23,711 nt of DNA from JAHHLP01 sp041609895 (GTDB lineage Bacteria; Bacteroidota; Rhodothermia; Rhodothermales; JABDKH01), in contig JBFIPX010000030.1 in NCBI GenBank assembly GCA_041609895.1, positions 1-23,711 on the forward strand, in the 5' to 3' direction. The notes beneath the pieces were generated by a model. That model ran no database searches, was not told the origin of the DNA, and saw only the letters and a list, made by a program, of their open reading frames with translations. Both the position numbers and the translations under genes were made by a program. The stretch's first letter is position 1. Each line of letters starts with the position of its first letter. Below, piece by piece: positions 16,790-23,711 of this stretch.

Positions 16790-16977
16790 CCCGACGATGG
16801 CCGTGGACGGAAGTGGTGAGATTATGTGCAGGATCGACGTGAGATTGCCAGGCAATCGGTGACACTTTCCCGGCGGCACACCCATCGCCTCTCGCCGAGC
16901 GGAAGTGATGGCCTTGGCGGGATGGGTACCTCTCCGAAAGAATGAAGCCGCAACCAGATATGGCTGCGGCTTCGTTG
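16790..16977. other. Convergent intergenic region with palindromes
   Basis: No gene is seen. The stretch holds a 15-base palindrome GATTGCC-A-GGCAATC at 16843-16857, a long-range complementary pair ACCCATC (16880-16886) and GATGGGT (16921-16927), and the tRNA terminator hairpin described separately. Confidence 0.45.
16941..16976 (-). terminator. Terminator-like hairpin downstream of the tRNA gene
   Basis: GAAGCCGCA (16944-16952) pairs perfectly with TGCGGCTTC (16965-16973), extended by an A-T, A-T and T-G pair at the base, with an inner CCA/TGG stem around GATA. On the minus strand it begins directly after the tRNA 3' end and is followed by ATTCTTTC, a weak T tract. It likely ends tRNA transcription. 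Confidence 0.6.
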
Positions 16978-17050
16978 TAGCGGGGGCGGGATTCGAACCC
17001 GCGACCTCCGGGTTATGAGCCCGGTGAGCTACCAGCTGCTCCACCCCGCG
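16978..17050 (-). tRNA. Initiator tRNA-Met (CAT anticodon)
   Basis: A 73-base cloverleaf on the minus strand. The anticodon loop is CTCATAA in a stem ending with three G-C pairs (GGG/CCC), the mark of initiator tRNAs. The T arm is GCGGG-TTCGAAT-CCCGC and the acceptor CGCGGGG pairs with CCCCGC. Positions 1 and 72 are C and U and do not pair, which is the initiator feature needed for formylation and for avoiding EF-Tu; the E. coli version has C1-A72. CCA is not encoded. It is transcribed alone, between a candidate promoter at 17060-17090 and a hairpin terminator. Confidence 0.95.
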
Positions 17051-17059
17051 ATAGAACAA

Positions 17060-17090
17060 CTAACTTAGTACAATACCCGGCGGATTCCAA
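17060..17090 (-). promoter_or_regulatory. Candidate promoter of the initiator tRNA gene
   Basis: On the minus strand a TTG (complement of 17088-17090) lies 20 bases before TAAGTTAG (complement of 17060-17067), one mismatch from the Bacteroidota TTG-N19/20-TAnnTTTG layout. It ends about 10 bases before the tRNA 5' end, the right distance for a very short leader. Confidence 0.4.
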
Positions 17091-17281
17091 GCCAGTGCCG
17101 GCCGACCACGTTCGCTTTGCATGGACACCGGAAATCGCCCATCGTATCTGGTCCAAGTATCGAATCGACAAAGTCCATGTCGCGGGCGACCCGTATTGAC
17201 ACAATTTTCTAGCCTCCTCGGCGAAGCCATTCTTACTATGCGCATCGACCACGTAGAGCCTTCTTGAGTAAACATCCAAGT

Positions 17282-18496
17282 ATGGCAACGCTCCATCCGT
17301 TTCGCGCTCTTCGACCCCTGCCTTCGCATGCGGCGCGCGTTGCGTCAGTTCCCTACGATGTCATAAGTACTGAAGAGGCTCGTCAACTGGCGAAGGGTAA
17401 CGATGTCAGCTTTCTCCACATCATTCGTCCCGAAATTGATCTGCCGGCTGGCGTTGACGAGCACGATGATTCCGTGTACCACACGGGTGCTGAAAACCTG
17501 CAACGATTCCGCGCCGCCGACTATACAGTCGAGGAGGATGCTCCCTCCCTCTACGTATACCGGCTCGTCATGAATGGCAGGCCTCAGGCGGGCATCTTTG
17601 GCTGTGTATCTGTGGCCGACTATGACAATAACGTCATTCTGAAGCACGAACTGACGCGTCCGGTCAAGGAGGACGATCGGACACGCCACATCCTGGAGCA
17701 GCGGGCACATGCTGAGCCGGTCATGCTGACCTATCGGGATGATTATGCAGTTCAGGAAATCATCGACCGCACAATGGACGGCGATCCGTTGTATGAGTTC
17801 ACGGCGTCCGACGGTGTCGTGCACAGCGTGTGGAAGGTGGCAAACCCGTCAGAACTGGCTTCGGCATTCGAGCTCATACCTCGGCTATACGTCGCCGATG
17901 GTCACCATCGATGCAAGGCTGCGAGCCGTGCCGCCGCGGAAATCAACCCCGAGTCCGGCCCGCGTCCAACGGAGGTAGATTACTTTCCTGCCGTGCTTTT
18001 TCCGATGGGAAACATGAACATCATGGCCTACAACCGAATTGTGCGCCGGTTGCCGGGAGAAAGGGCGGATTTTCGGAGGCGACTCGAGGAGGGCCTGGGC
18101 GCCATGAAATCAGCATCGCCAGTTCCAGAGACGAGGGGATCGATACGCGTATACATCGACGGCGACTGGTACGCCATAGACCTGCCGGCTTCGAAGCTTG
18201 CCGGCGCCGCCGCCAAGCTGGATGTGGCGAGGCTGGGAGAGCATCTACTTGAGCCGTTGTTAGGAATCGAGGATCCGCGGCGAGATCCGAATATTGATTT
18301 TGTGGGCGGTATTCGCGGTACGGATGCCCTCGAAAAGACCGTGGACTCAGGTGACGCTCAGATGGCTATTTCGATGTTTCCGACAAGCATCGAGGAGCTG
18401 GTCGAAGTGTCGGATTCGGGGGAGCTTATGCCTCCCAAGTCGACCTGGTTCGAGCCGAAACTGCGCAGTGGACTTCTTGTGCACGTGTTTGACTAA
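17282..18496 (+). CDS. DUF1015 family protein in serine biosynthesis cluster
   Basis: 404 aa from the ATG at 17282, because MATLHPFRALRP is the usual family start; a TTG at 17264 adds six residues. Family marks are SVPYDVISTEEARQLA near residue 23, the segment KHELTRPVKEDDRTRHILEQ followed by EPVMLTY (about 120-155), and YVADGHHRCKAA with D206, H208, H209 and R210. The DGHHR motif resembles the G-x-HR/RR core of the ParB/sulfiredoxin superfamily, which includes the archaeal free-serine kinase SerK. No signal peptide or membrane helix is seen, so it is cytoplasmic. It is followed by serA and serC, an association seen in other genomes, so a role in serine or O-phosphoserine metabolism is likely but unproven here. 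Confidence 0.88.
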   Translation: MATLHPFRALRPLPSHAARVASVPYDVISTEEARQLAKGNDVSFLHIIRPEIDLPAGVDEHDDSVYHTGAENLQRFRAADYTVEEDAPSLYVYRLVMNGRPQAGIFGCVSVADYDNNVILKHELTRPVKEDDRTRHILEQRAHAEPVMLTYRDDYAVQEIIDRTMDGDPLYEFTASDGVVHSVWKVANPSELASAFELIPRLYVADGHHRCKAASRAAAEINPESGPRPTEVDYFPAVLFPMGNMNIMAYNRIVRRLPGERADFRRRLEEGLGAMKSASPVPETRGSIRVYIDGDWYAIDLPASKLAGAAAKLDVARLGEHLLEPLLGIEDPRRDPNIDFVGGIRGTDALEKTVDSGDAQMAISMFPTSIEELVEVSDSGELMPPKSTWFEPKLRSGLLVHVFD

Positions 18497-18498
18497 CA

Positions 18499-18549
18499 AT
18501 GACGTCGATGACATTGCTGACTCCAACGACATTCTTGATGCTGCAATGA
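18499..18549 (+). CDS. Putative 16-codon leader ORF coupled to serA
   Basis: An ATG two bases after the DUF1015 stop opens a 16-codon frame encoding MTSMTLLTPTTFLMLQ, whose TGA overlaps the serA ATG (ATGA at 18546-18549). Five of the 16 residues are threonine, four leucine and three methionine. It could keep ribosomes moving from DUF1015 into serA, or act as a regulatory leader peptide. It has no strong ribosome-binding site of its own and could be chance; overlap with the start codon and the skewed composition are the only evidence. Confidence 0.3.
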   Translation: MTSMTLLTPTTFLMLQ

Positions 18550-19748
18550 AGGTGCTTATCGCCGACAAACTGGAAGAAAGTGTAGTTCGCCAGCTGACGG
18601 ACGCGGGTTTTGAGGTCTCAATGAATCCGGCTCTAACCGGTGACGAGCTCCAGCAAGCAGTCGGAAAGGAGCAGCCCAACGTGCTTGTGGTGCGCTCCAC
18701 CAAGGTGCCGGCCGGAGTGATGGATGCGTCGCGTCAACTCGAACTCATCGTCCGTGCGGGTGCGGGCTACGACACGATCGACGTCTCCGCAGCATCCGAC
18801 CGCGGCATCTTCGTCTCGAATTGTCCCGGTAAGAATGCGGTCGCCGTGGCGGAACTGACCATGGGCCTCATACTTGCTCTTGACCGGAAGATCGCGGACA
18901 ACGTGATTGAGGCGCGAAGCGGAAGGTGGAACAAGGCTGCCTTCTCAAAGGCCGATGGAATCAAAGGGAAGACCCTCGGCATCATTGGTCTCGGCAACAT
19001 CGGTAGGGAAGTAGCAGTCCGAGCCAAAGCCTTCGATCTCAGCGTGATGGCGTGGAGCCGCTCGCTGACCCGTGAAAAGGCGACTAGTCTTGGAGTCACC
19101 TTGGCGGACTCACCGCTCGTCGTCGCTGCGCATTCGGATATTGTCTCCTTTCACGTCGCAGCAACGCCAGATACCAAGGCCTTGGCGGACCGGGCGTTCT
19201 TTCAGGAGATGAAGGACGGAGCCGTTTTCATCAACACGACGCGAAGCTCCGTGGTGGATGAAGACGCGCTGAAATGGGCGCTTGAAAATAAGGGGCTGTA
19301 CGCGGGACTCGACGTGTTCGCCTCCGAACCTGCCGCGAAGACCGGTGAGTTCGAATCTGAGCTGGCGCAACATCCAAACGTATACGTGACCCACCACATC
19401 GGAGCCAGTACGGCTCAGGCGCAGCAGGCGATCGCGGACGAGGCATTTCGGGTGGTGCGGGTCTATGCTGAAAAGGGGGAGGTCGAGAATTGCGTCAACA
19501 TGGCCGTGCACACTCCGGCCACTCATCAGATCACGGTGCGCCATAGAGACAAGGTTGGCGTGCTCGCAGCCATCCTGGACGAGTGCCGCGTCGCGGGCTG
19601 GAACGTGCAGGAAATGGAAAACCTGGTATTTGAAGGTGCGCGAGCAGCGTGCGCACATATCCGCTTTGATGGGCATCCTGATCCCGCCGTCGTGGACAGG
19701 ATCTCCGGGAACGAGGATGTGCTGGCCGTATCACTCATTGAATTGTAG
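18546..19748 (+). CDS. serA: D-3-phosphoglycerate dehydrogenase
   Basis: 400 aa from the ATG at 18546 (MKVLIADKLEESVVRQL); the frame extends upstream into the DUF1015 gene without a good start. It oxidises 3-phosphoglycerate to 3-phosphohydroxypyruvate with NAD, the first step of serine synthesis. Visible parts are VRAGAGYDTIDVSAASDRG, the NAD-binding GLGNIGREVA, catalytic Arg in NTTRSSVVDEDAL, Glu in LDVFASEPA and His in VTHHIGAST. A C-terminal ACT domain (about 325-400, HRDKVGVLAAILDE then VQEMENLVFEGARAACAHI) is the usual place for serine feedback or dimer contacts. The length is close to the short ACT-type enzymes, without the extra ASB domain. It lies 49 bases after DUF1015 and 59 bases before serC. 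Confidence 0.94.
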   Translation: MKVLIADKLEESVVRQLTDAGFEVSMNPALTGDELQQAVGKEQPNVLVVRSTKVPAGVMDASRQLELIVRAGAGYDTIDVSAASDRGIFVSNCPGKNAVAVAELTMGLILALDRKIADNVIEARSGRWNKAAFSKADGIKGKTLGIIGLGNIGREVAVRAKAFDLSVMAWSRSLTREKATSLGVTLADSPLVVAAHSDIVSFHVAATPDTKALADRAFFQEMKDGAVFINTTRSSVVDEDALKWALENKGLYAGLDVFASEPAAKTGEFESELAQHPNVYVTHHIGASTAQAQQAIADEAFRVVRVYAEKGEVENCVNMAVHTPATHQITVRHRDKVGVLAAILDECRVAGWNVQEMENLVFEGARAACAHIRFDGHPDPAVVDRISGNEDVLAVSLIEL

Positions 19749-19807
19749 AAACTGGAAACGAATTGCCGGACCGATCACTCGGTCGGGCAGTCAGAAGATT
19801 AACGATC

Positions 19808-20920
19808 ATGCAAACGACAGACACCATCACGCGATTGGAGCCGAGTCGTCGACGCGCCTTCAATTTTTCGGCTGGACCGGGTGCTTTGCCAGAGGCTGTG
19901 CTTGAGGAAGTGAGAGAGGAGCTTCCGGTGTATAAGAATATCGGTACCTCCGTTTTGGAGATCAGCCACCGGTCACCGACTTATACCGAGATAGCCGAGT
20001 CGGCGAGAACGAGATTCCGCGATCTGCTCGGTCTCGGCGATGAGTGGCACATCCTTTTTCTTCAGGGCGGGGCGTCGCTACAGTTCTATCAGGTGCCGCT
20101 GAATTTCCTGCCGGACGATGGCAGCGCCGACTACCTCATTACGGGTTCGTGGTCCAAAAAAGCTCTCAAGGAGGCGAAAATGGTTGGAGCTGCCAACGCG
20201 GCGGCATCAAGTGAGGAGGACGAGTTCACGTACATTCCCGAGCGAGGCGAGTGGAAGCTGGGCGCCAATGCTTCTTACCTGCACTTCACCTCTAACAACA
20301 CGATCTACGGCACACAATTCCACGAGACACCGGATGTGGATGTGCCGCTGGTCTGTGACGCTTCCAGCGACTTTATGAGCCAGCCGATTGACGTCGCTCG
20401 GTATGGATTGATCTATGCCGGAGCGCAGAAGAACATCGGGCCGGCTGGGGTGACCGTCGTTCTGGTCAGGGACGATTTTCTTGCAAAGCGACGGAGCCCG
20501 CTACCGACCCTTCTCGACTATGGGACACATACGGCGAAGCTCTTTCATACGCCCCCGGTGTTCGCTGTTTATATGGTCGAGAAGGTATTGAAATGGCTCG
20601 AGGGTCTTGGAGGTATTGGGGCTATCGAAGACCTGAATAACCGCAAGTCAAGCTTGCTGTACGAGCGGATAGACCGCACCGATTTTTACACGGGGACCGC
20701 CAAGGCAGATTCTCGCTCCAAAATGAACGTGACTTTCCGGTTACCCAACGAGGCGCTGGACGCCGCATTTATCAAAGCGGCCGGGGATCGGGGGCTTATC
20801 GCGCTGAAAGGATACCGGTCGGTCGGCGGGATCCGCGCATCCATTTATAACGCATGTCCACTCGAGGCCGTCGAGGCACTGGTCGAGCTGATGGACGACT
20901 TTGAAAAGGAAAACGGATGA
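19808..20920 (+). CDS. serC: Phosphoserine aminotransferase
   Basis: 370 aa from the ATG at 19808; a TTG at 19763 would add 15 Arg-rich residues that are not family-like. It transfers the amino group of glutamate to 3-phosphohydroxypyruvate to give O-phosphoserine, and often also serves pyridoxal phosphate synthesis. Motifs are FNFSAGPGALPEAVLEEV at the N-terminus, GTSVLEISHRS, LFLQGGASLQFYQVPLN, CDASSDFMSQPID, and the PLP lysine K208 in YAGAQKNIGPAGVTVV. The C-terminus has MNVTFRLP and GYRSVGGIRASIYNA, the class-V SerC ending. It follows serA on the same strand. The phosphatase that would finish the pathway (SerB or PSP type) is not in the window. Confidence 0.96.
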   Translation: MQTTDTITRLEPSRRRAFNFSAGPGALPEAVLEEVREELPVYKNIGTSVLEISHRSPTYTEIAESARTRFRDLLGLGDEWHILFLQGGASLQFYQVPLNFLPDDGSADYLITGSWSKKALKEAKMVGAANAAASSEEDEFTYIPERGEWKLGANASYLHFTSNNTIYGTQFHETPDVDVPLVCDASSDFMSQPIDVARYGLIYAGAQKNIGPAGVTVVLVRDDFLAKRRSPLPTLLDYGTHTAKLFHTPPVFAVYMVEKVLKWLEGLGGIGAIEDLNNRKSSLLYERIDRTDFYTGTAKADSRSKMNVTFRLPNEALDAAFIKAAGDRGLIALKGYRSVGGIRASIYNACPLEAVEALVELMDDFEKENG

Positions 20921-20931
20921 ACACCCGACGG

Positions 20932-20973
20932 CCTCCCTCCACGAGTGAGGTCGCGGCCCCGTGAGAGGGGAGG
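20932..20973 (+). promoter_or_regulatory. Possible hairpin masking the pntAA ribosome-binding site
   Basis: CCTCCCTC (20932-20939) is complementary to GAGGGGAGG (20965-20973) with one bulged G. The 3' arm contains the purine-rich GGGGAGG that precedes pntAA. If it forms in mRNA it would hide the ribosome-binding site. It lacks a T tract, so it is less likely to be a terminator. Confidence 0.3.
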
Positions 20974-20987
20974 TAACAGATACTTAT

Positions 20988-22121
20988 ATGGCAATACGTG
21001 TAGGGGTACCTCGAGAGACGGCCGCAGGTGAGCGGCGTGTGTCATTGATTCCGGAGCTCATATCGAAGTACGAGAAGGCCGGGTTCGAAACGATTGTAGA
21101 GTCGGGCGCAGGTGAAGGTGCCTACTTGCCTGATTCGGTGTTCACCGAGAAAGGAGCCAAGATCGGAACGCGTGATCAGGTTTTGGCGGCGGATGTGATC
21201 CTCAAAGTGCAGCCGCCTTCCAAAGAGGAGATAAATGAGCTGGCAAGCGGGTCAATCCTCGTCGGCTTCCTTTCCCCTCTTGATTCGCCTGAGATTAGCG
21301 CAGGCCTTGCGGAACGAGGCATTACAAGCTTTGCCATGGAACTCGTTCCGCGTATATCCCGCGCTCAGACCATGGACGCCTTGTCGGCAATGGCATCCGT
21401 GGGCGGATATCGAGCGGTACTGGTTGCAGCGGAGGCCCTGCCCAAGTTCTTCCCGCTTCTCACTACGGCGGCGGGCACGGTCAAGCCGGCAAACGTATTT
21501 GTCCTGGGAGCAGGCGTCGCTGGTCTACAGGCGATTGCGACGGCTCGAAGGCTCGGCGCTCGGGTGTCCGGATATGACATTCGGTCCGAGGTTAAGGAGC
21601 AGGTGCAATCGCTGGGCGCGCGCTTTGTCGAGCTGGACATCGAAACGCAGGAGTCCCAAGACACCGGCGGGTATGCGAAAGCACTTGCGGAGGAGAAGGC
21701 GAAGCGCCAGACCGAGCTGCTCGTCCCGCATATTGCCGCTGCCGACGTCGTGGTTACTACGGCTCTTATCCCGGGTCGTCCGGCTCCAGTACTGGTGACG
21801 AGAGAAGCGGTTGAAGCCATGAAGCCGGGGTCGGTAATCATGGACCTTGCTGCTGCAAACGGTGGCAACTGCGCGTTGACACAGGCCGACCGAAAAGTCG
21901 TTCATAACGAGGTCAGCATTTTGGGACCCACGAACCTCCCATCCGAGATGCCCGTGCACGCGAGCGAAATGTATGCACGCACGCTATTGGCTCTGGTGAC
22001 TGAGATGGTCTCGGACGGAGAACTCAAGCTCGACTTCGAGGATGAAATTATCGGGGGAGCGTGCGTGACGCACGGTGGAAACATCGTGAACGAGAGAGTG
22101 AAGACGCTCGTGGCGGGTTAG
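20988..22121 (+). CDS. pntAA: NAD(P) transhydrogenase subunit alpha, part 1
   Basis: 377 aa from the ATG at 20988, where MAIRVGVPRETAAGERRVSL is the family N-terminus; a GTG at 20961 would add nine residues and overlap the purine-rich run. It is the NAD(H)-binding domain I of proton-translocating transhydrogenase, related to alanine dehydrogenase. Visible are the N-terminal domain with KVQPPSKEEI, AMELVPRISRAQTMDALSAMAS (the RAQ-MDA nucleotide loop), the Rossmann motif VFVLGAGVAGLQAIATARRLGA and VVTTALIPGRPAPVL. The protein is soluble and docks on the membrane subunits encoded by the next two genes. The split of alpha into two genes is the three-gene form known from Rhodospirillum-type enzymes. 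The gap after serC is only 67 bases. Confidence 0.95.
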   Translation: MAIRVGVPRETAAGERRVSLIPELISKYEKAGFETIVESGAGEGAYLPDSVFTEKGAKIGTRDQVLAADVILKVQPPSKEEINELASGSILVGFLSPLDSPEISAGLAERGITSFAMELVPRISRAQTMDALSAMASVGGYRAVLVAAEALPKFFPLLTTAAGTVKPANVFVLGAGVAGLQAIATARRLGARVSGYDIRSEVKEQVQSLGARFVELDIETQESQDTGGYAKALAEEKAKRQTELLVPHIAAADVVVTTALIPGRPAPVLVTREAVEAMKPGSVIMDLAAANGGNCALTQADRKVVHNEVSILGPTNLPSEMPVHASEMYARTLLALVTEMVSDGELKLDFEDEIIGGACVTHGGNIVNERVKTLVAG

Positions 22122-22153
22122 TCCGCTGCGATCTAGGAAACCGCGCAAGCGGA
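22122..22153 (+). other. Intercistronic hairpin between pntAA and pntAB
   Basis: TCCGCT (22122-22127) pairs with AGCGGA (22148-22153), with a further GCG/CGC pairing inside across a bulge. No T tract follows, so it may be an mRNA-stability or processing hairpin, or chance. Confidence 0.25.
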
Positions 22154-22181
22154 TCGATCAAACGGAGGAAACGGAACCGAC

Positions 22182-22490
22182 ATGCTGGAGAATCTGATTG
22201 TTTTCGTGCTGGCTAGTTTTATCGGATTTGAGGTGATCTCCAAGGTGCCTCAGACGCTTCACACACCGCTGATGTCAGGCGCCAACGCAATCAGCGGCAT
22301 CACAATCGTCGGCGCGCTTGTCGTTGCCGGAATGGTTGGGGGGCTATGGGCGAAGTGGATCGGAGTTGCTGCTCTGATCGTCGCGACCATCAACGTGGTC
22401 GGCGGCTTCATGGTCACGGATCGAATGCTGCAGATGTTTAAGAAGAAGCCGGCAGCAAGAGGGCAGAACGGACAGGAGGCGGGCAGCTGA
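22182..22490 (+). CDS. pntAB: NAD(P) transhydrogenase subunit alpha, part 2
   Basis: 102 aa. Small membrane subunit with three predicted helices (about 5-20, 42-60 and 62-80), including VISKVPQTLHTPLMSGANAISGITIVGAL, quoted here only as its two halves VISKVPQTLHTPLMSG and ANAISGITIVGAL, the highly conserved part of transhydrogenase domain II. The tail is basic then hydrophilic (KKKPAARGQNGQEAGS). It forms the proton channel together with the beta subunit. A GGAGG run lies about 13 bases before the ATG. It sits 60 bases after pntAA and 28 bases before pntB, in one operon. Confidence 0.94.
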   Translation: MLENLIVFVLASFIGFEVISKVPQTLHTPLMSGANAISGITIVGALVVAGMVGGLWAKWIGVAALIVATINVVGGFMVTDRMLQMFKKKPAARGQNGQEAGS

Positions 22491-22518
22491 CGAGGCTTCC
22501 CGGGAACGAGAGGACGAT

Positions 22519-23711
22519 ATGCAAAATCAGGTTTTTCTTCAGGTAATAGATCTCATCTACCTGCTGGCTGCGGCGCTCTTCATTCTTGGGCTCAAGAGGC
22601 TCACGTCGCCGGCAACCGCACGGGTAGGTAATCAGATGGCGGCTGTCGGGATGCTGATTGCCGTTGTGGCGACGCTTTTTATCAGCGACATATTGACGCC
22701 CGTAGAGATGCTGATCGGGCTCGTCGTAGGTGGCTTGATAGGCGCAATTCTGGCCCGCAAGGTTGAGATGACCGGCATGCCGGAACTCGTGGCGGCTTTC
22801 AACGGCTTCGGGGGTCTTGCATCTGCTCTCGTGGCGGGAGCTGAAATCGCGAGGTACTTCAGCGACGCCGGCTACGCAGCCGATGGCTTGGGAGTCGGCA
22901 CGGCAATCACGATATCAATTAGTATCCTGATCGGTACGGTGACCTTTACGGGCAGCTTTGTCGCCTTCGGCAAGCTCTCCGGAAAAGTGTCCGGTAACCC
23001 AATTCTCTTCCCGGGGATTCGGGTTCTGACAGTACTACTGGCGCTCGGGATCGTCGCCTCGGCTGTGTACATGGCGATTGGAGCACCCGATTTTCCTGCG
23101 GTCAGCGATCCGGTAGTCTATTCGGCCGTGGCCCTGGCGGCGATGGCATTCATCATCGGCATTATTCTCGTCATTCCGATTGGCGGCGCCGACATGCCGG
23201 TCGTTGTGTCACTGCTGAACTCCTACTCCGGACTCGCCGCCGCTGCCACGGGGTTTGTGTTGAGTAATGACGCCCTGATCATTTCCGGAGCACTGGTCGG
23301 CGCGGCCGGGTTGATCCTGACGATGATCATGTGCGAGGCCATGAACCGATCGCTAGTCAACGTATTGCTCGGTGGCTTTGGCGGTGATGCTCCGACAGGC
23401 GGCGCGGGGCCGACAACGTCCGCTGTCGGTAAGAACGTTCACACAACGTCGCCGGAAGACGCAGCGATCCTCTTGTCGTACGCGCAGAAGGTGATCTTCG
23501 TGCCGGGTTACGGTATGGCCGTAGCACAGGCGCAGCACCAGGTGCGTGAAGTGGGAGAACTGCTGCAGGAGAAAGGGGTGGAGGTTAAGTACGCCATTCA
23601 TCCGGTAGCCGGTAGGATGCCGGGTCACATGAATGTGTTGCTCGCCGAAGCTAACGTGCCGTACGATCTTCTCTTCGAAATGGACGACGTAAACGGTGAG
23701 TTTGACTCGAC
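22519..23711 (+). CDS. pntB: NAD(P) transhydrogenase subunit beta, partial
   Basis: Starts at the ATG at 22519 and runs off the right edge after 397 codons; family members are about 460 aa, so roughly 60-70 residues are missing. The start MQNQVFLQVIDLIYLLAAALFILGL is split by eye into a first helix, followed by KRLTSPATARVGNQMAAVGM, the classic beta-subunit signature. About eight or nine hydrophobic helices follow (domain II), including PELVAAFNGFGGLASALVAG and ADMPVVVSLLNSYSGLAAAA. The C-terminal NADP-binding domain III begins near VIFVPGYGMAVAQAQH and includes VKYAIHPVAGRMPGHMNVLL. The complex uses the proton gradient to reduce NADP with NADH at the inner membrane. Confidence 0.95.
   Translation, partial: MQNQVFLQVIDLIYLLAAALFILGLKRLTSPATARVGNQMAAVGMLIAVVATLFISDILTPVEMLIGLVVGGLIGAILARKVEMTGMPELVAAFNGFGGLASALVAGAEIARYFSDAGYAADGLGVGTAITISISILIGTVTFTGSFVAFGKLSGKVSGNPILFPGIRVLTVLLALGIVASAVYMAIGAPDFPAVSDPVVYSAVALAAMAFIIGIILVIPIGGADMPVVVSLLNSYSGLAAAATGFVLSNDALIISGALVGAAGLILTMIMCEAMNRSLVNVLLGGFGGDAPTGGAGPTTSAVGKNVHTTSPEDAAILLSYAQKVIFVPGYGMAVAQAQHQVREVGELLQEKGVEVKYAIHPVAGRMPGHMNVLLAEANVPYDLLFEMDDVNGEFDS

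Noticed and set aside
17196..17201. TTGACA as a -35 element for DUF1015-serA-serC
   Set aside because: No acceptable -10 or TAnnTTTG element lies at a suitable distance, so I did not call a promoter.
1..23711. CRISPR array, insertion sequence or prophage
   Set aside because: I saw no regularly spaced repeats, transposase, integrase or phage genes; apart from the gaps described, coding is ordinary chromosomal.

Overview
The window reads as chromosomal housekeeping DNA from a Bacteroidota/Rhodothermota-type bacterium, with moderate-to-high GC and many genes that overlap or lie close together. The lineage call is inference. It rests on a secreted FG-GAP/VCBS protein with a type IX secretion C-terminal sorting domain, a LytS/LytTR two-component pair, a bacterial deoxyhypusine synthase-like gene next to arginine decarboxylase, a DUF1015-serA-serC cluster, an initiator tRNA whose 3' end is typical of this group, and a TAnnTTTG-type promoter element. 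I see no insertion sequence, prophage, CRISPR array or other mobile element.

Left part, minus strand (8660 down to 1): a multi-domain sensor histidine kinase (PDZ, membrane block, GAF, LytS-type kinase) and its LytTR response regulator; a secreted SpoIID/LytB-type cell-wall protein; a gene-poor stretch of about 0.6 kb; the T9SS-sorted repeat protein; then a polyamine pair, the deoxyhypusine synthase-like enzyme overlapping the start of speA, which runs off the window edge. Next come tatD on the plus strand (8811-9587) and dnaK on the minus strand (9777-11693), with a clear terminator for dnaK between them.

Middle part, plus strand: pgsA, pyrE and cinA are joined by ATGA stop/start overlaps and form an obvious operon (11969-14486). 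recA follows behind a 187-base leader that contains a perfect 8-6-8 palindrome. After recA comes a PAP2-family phosphatase whose linker region looks frame-shifted. An initiator tRNA-Met gene lies on the minus strand at 16978-17050.

Right part, plus strand: DUF1015, serA and serC (the first two steps of serine synthesis, with no phosphoserine phosphatase here) are followed by pntAA, pntAB and pntB (proton-translocating transhydrogenase; pntB is cut by the window end). SerA makes NADH and the transhydrogenase turns NADH into NADPH, so the adjacency makes metabolic sense, although co-transcription is not proven. The best leads for something undescribed are the DUF1015 protein in the serine cluster, a 16-codon threonine-rich leader ORF whose stop overlaps the serA start, and the palindromes in front of recA and between dnaK and pgsA.
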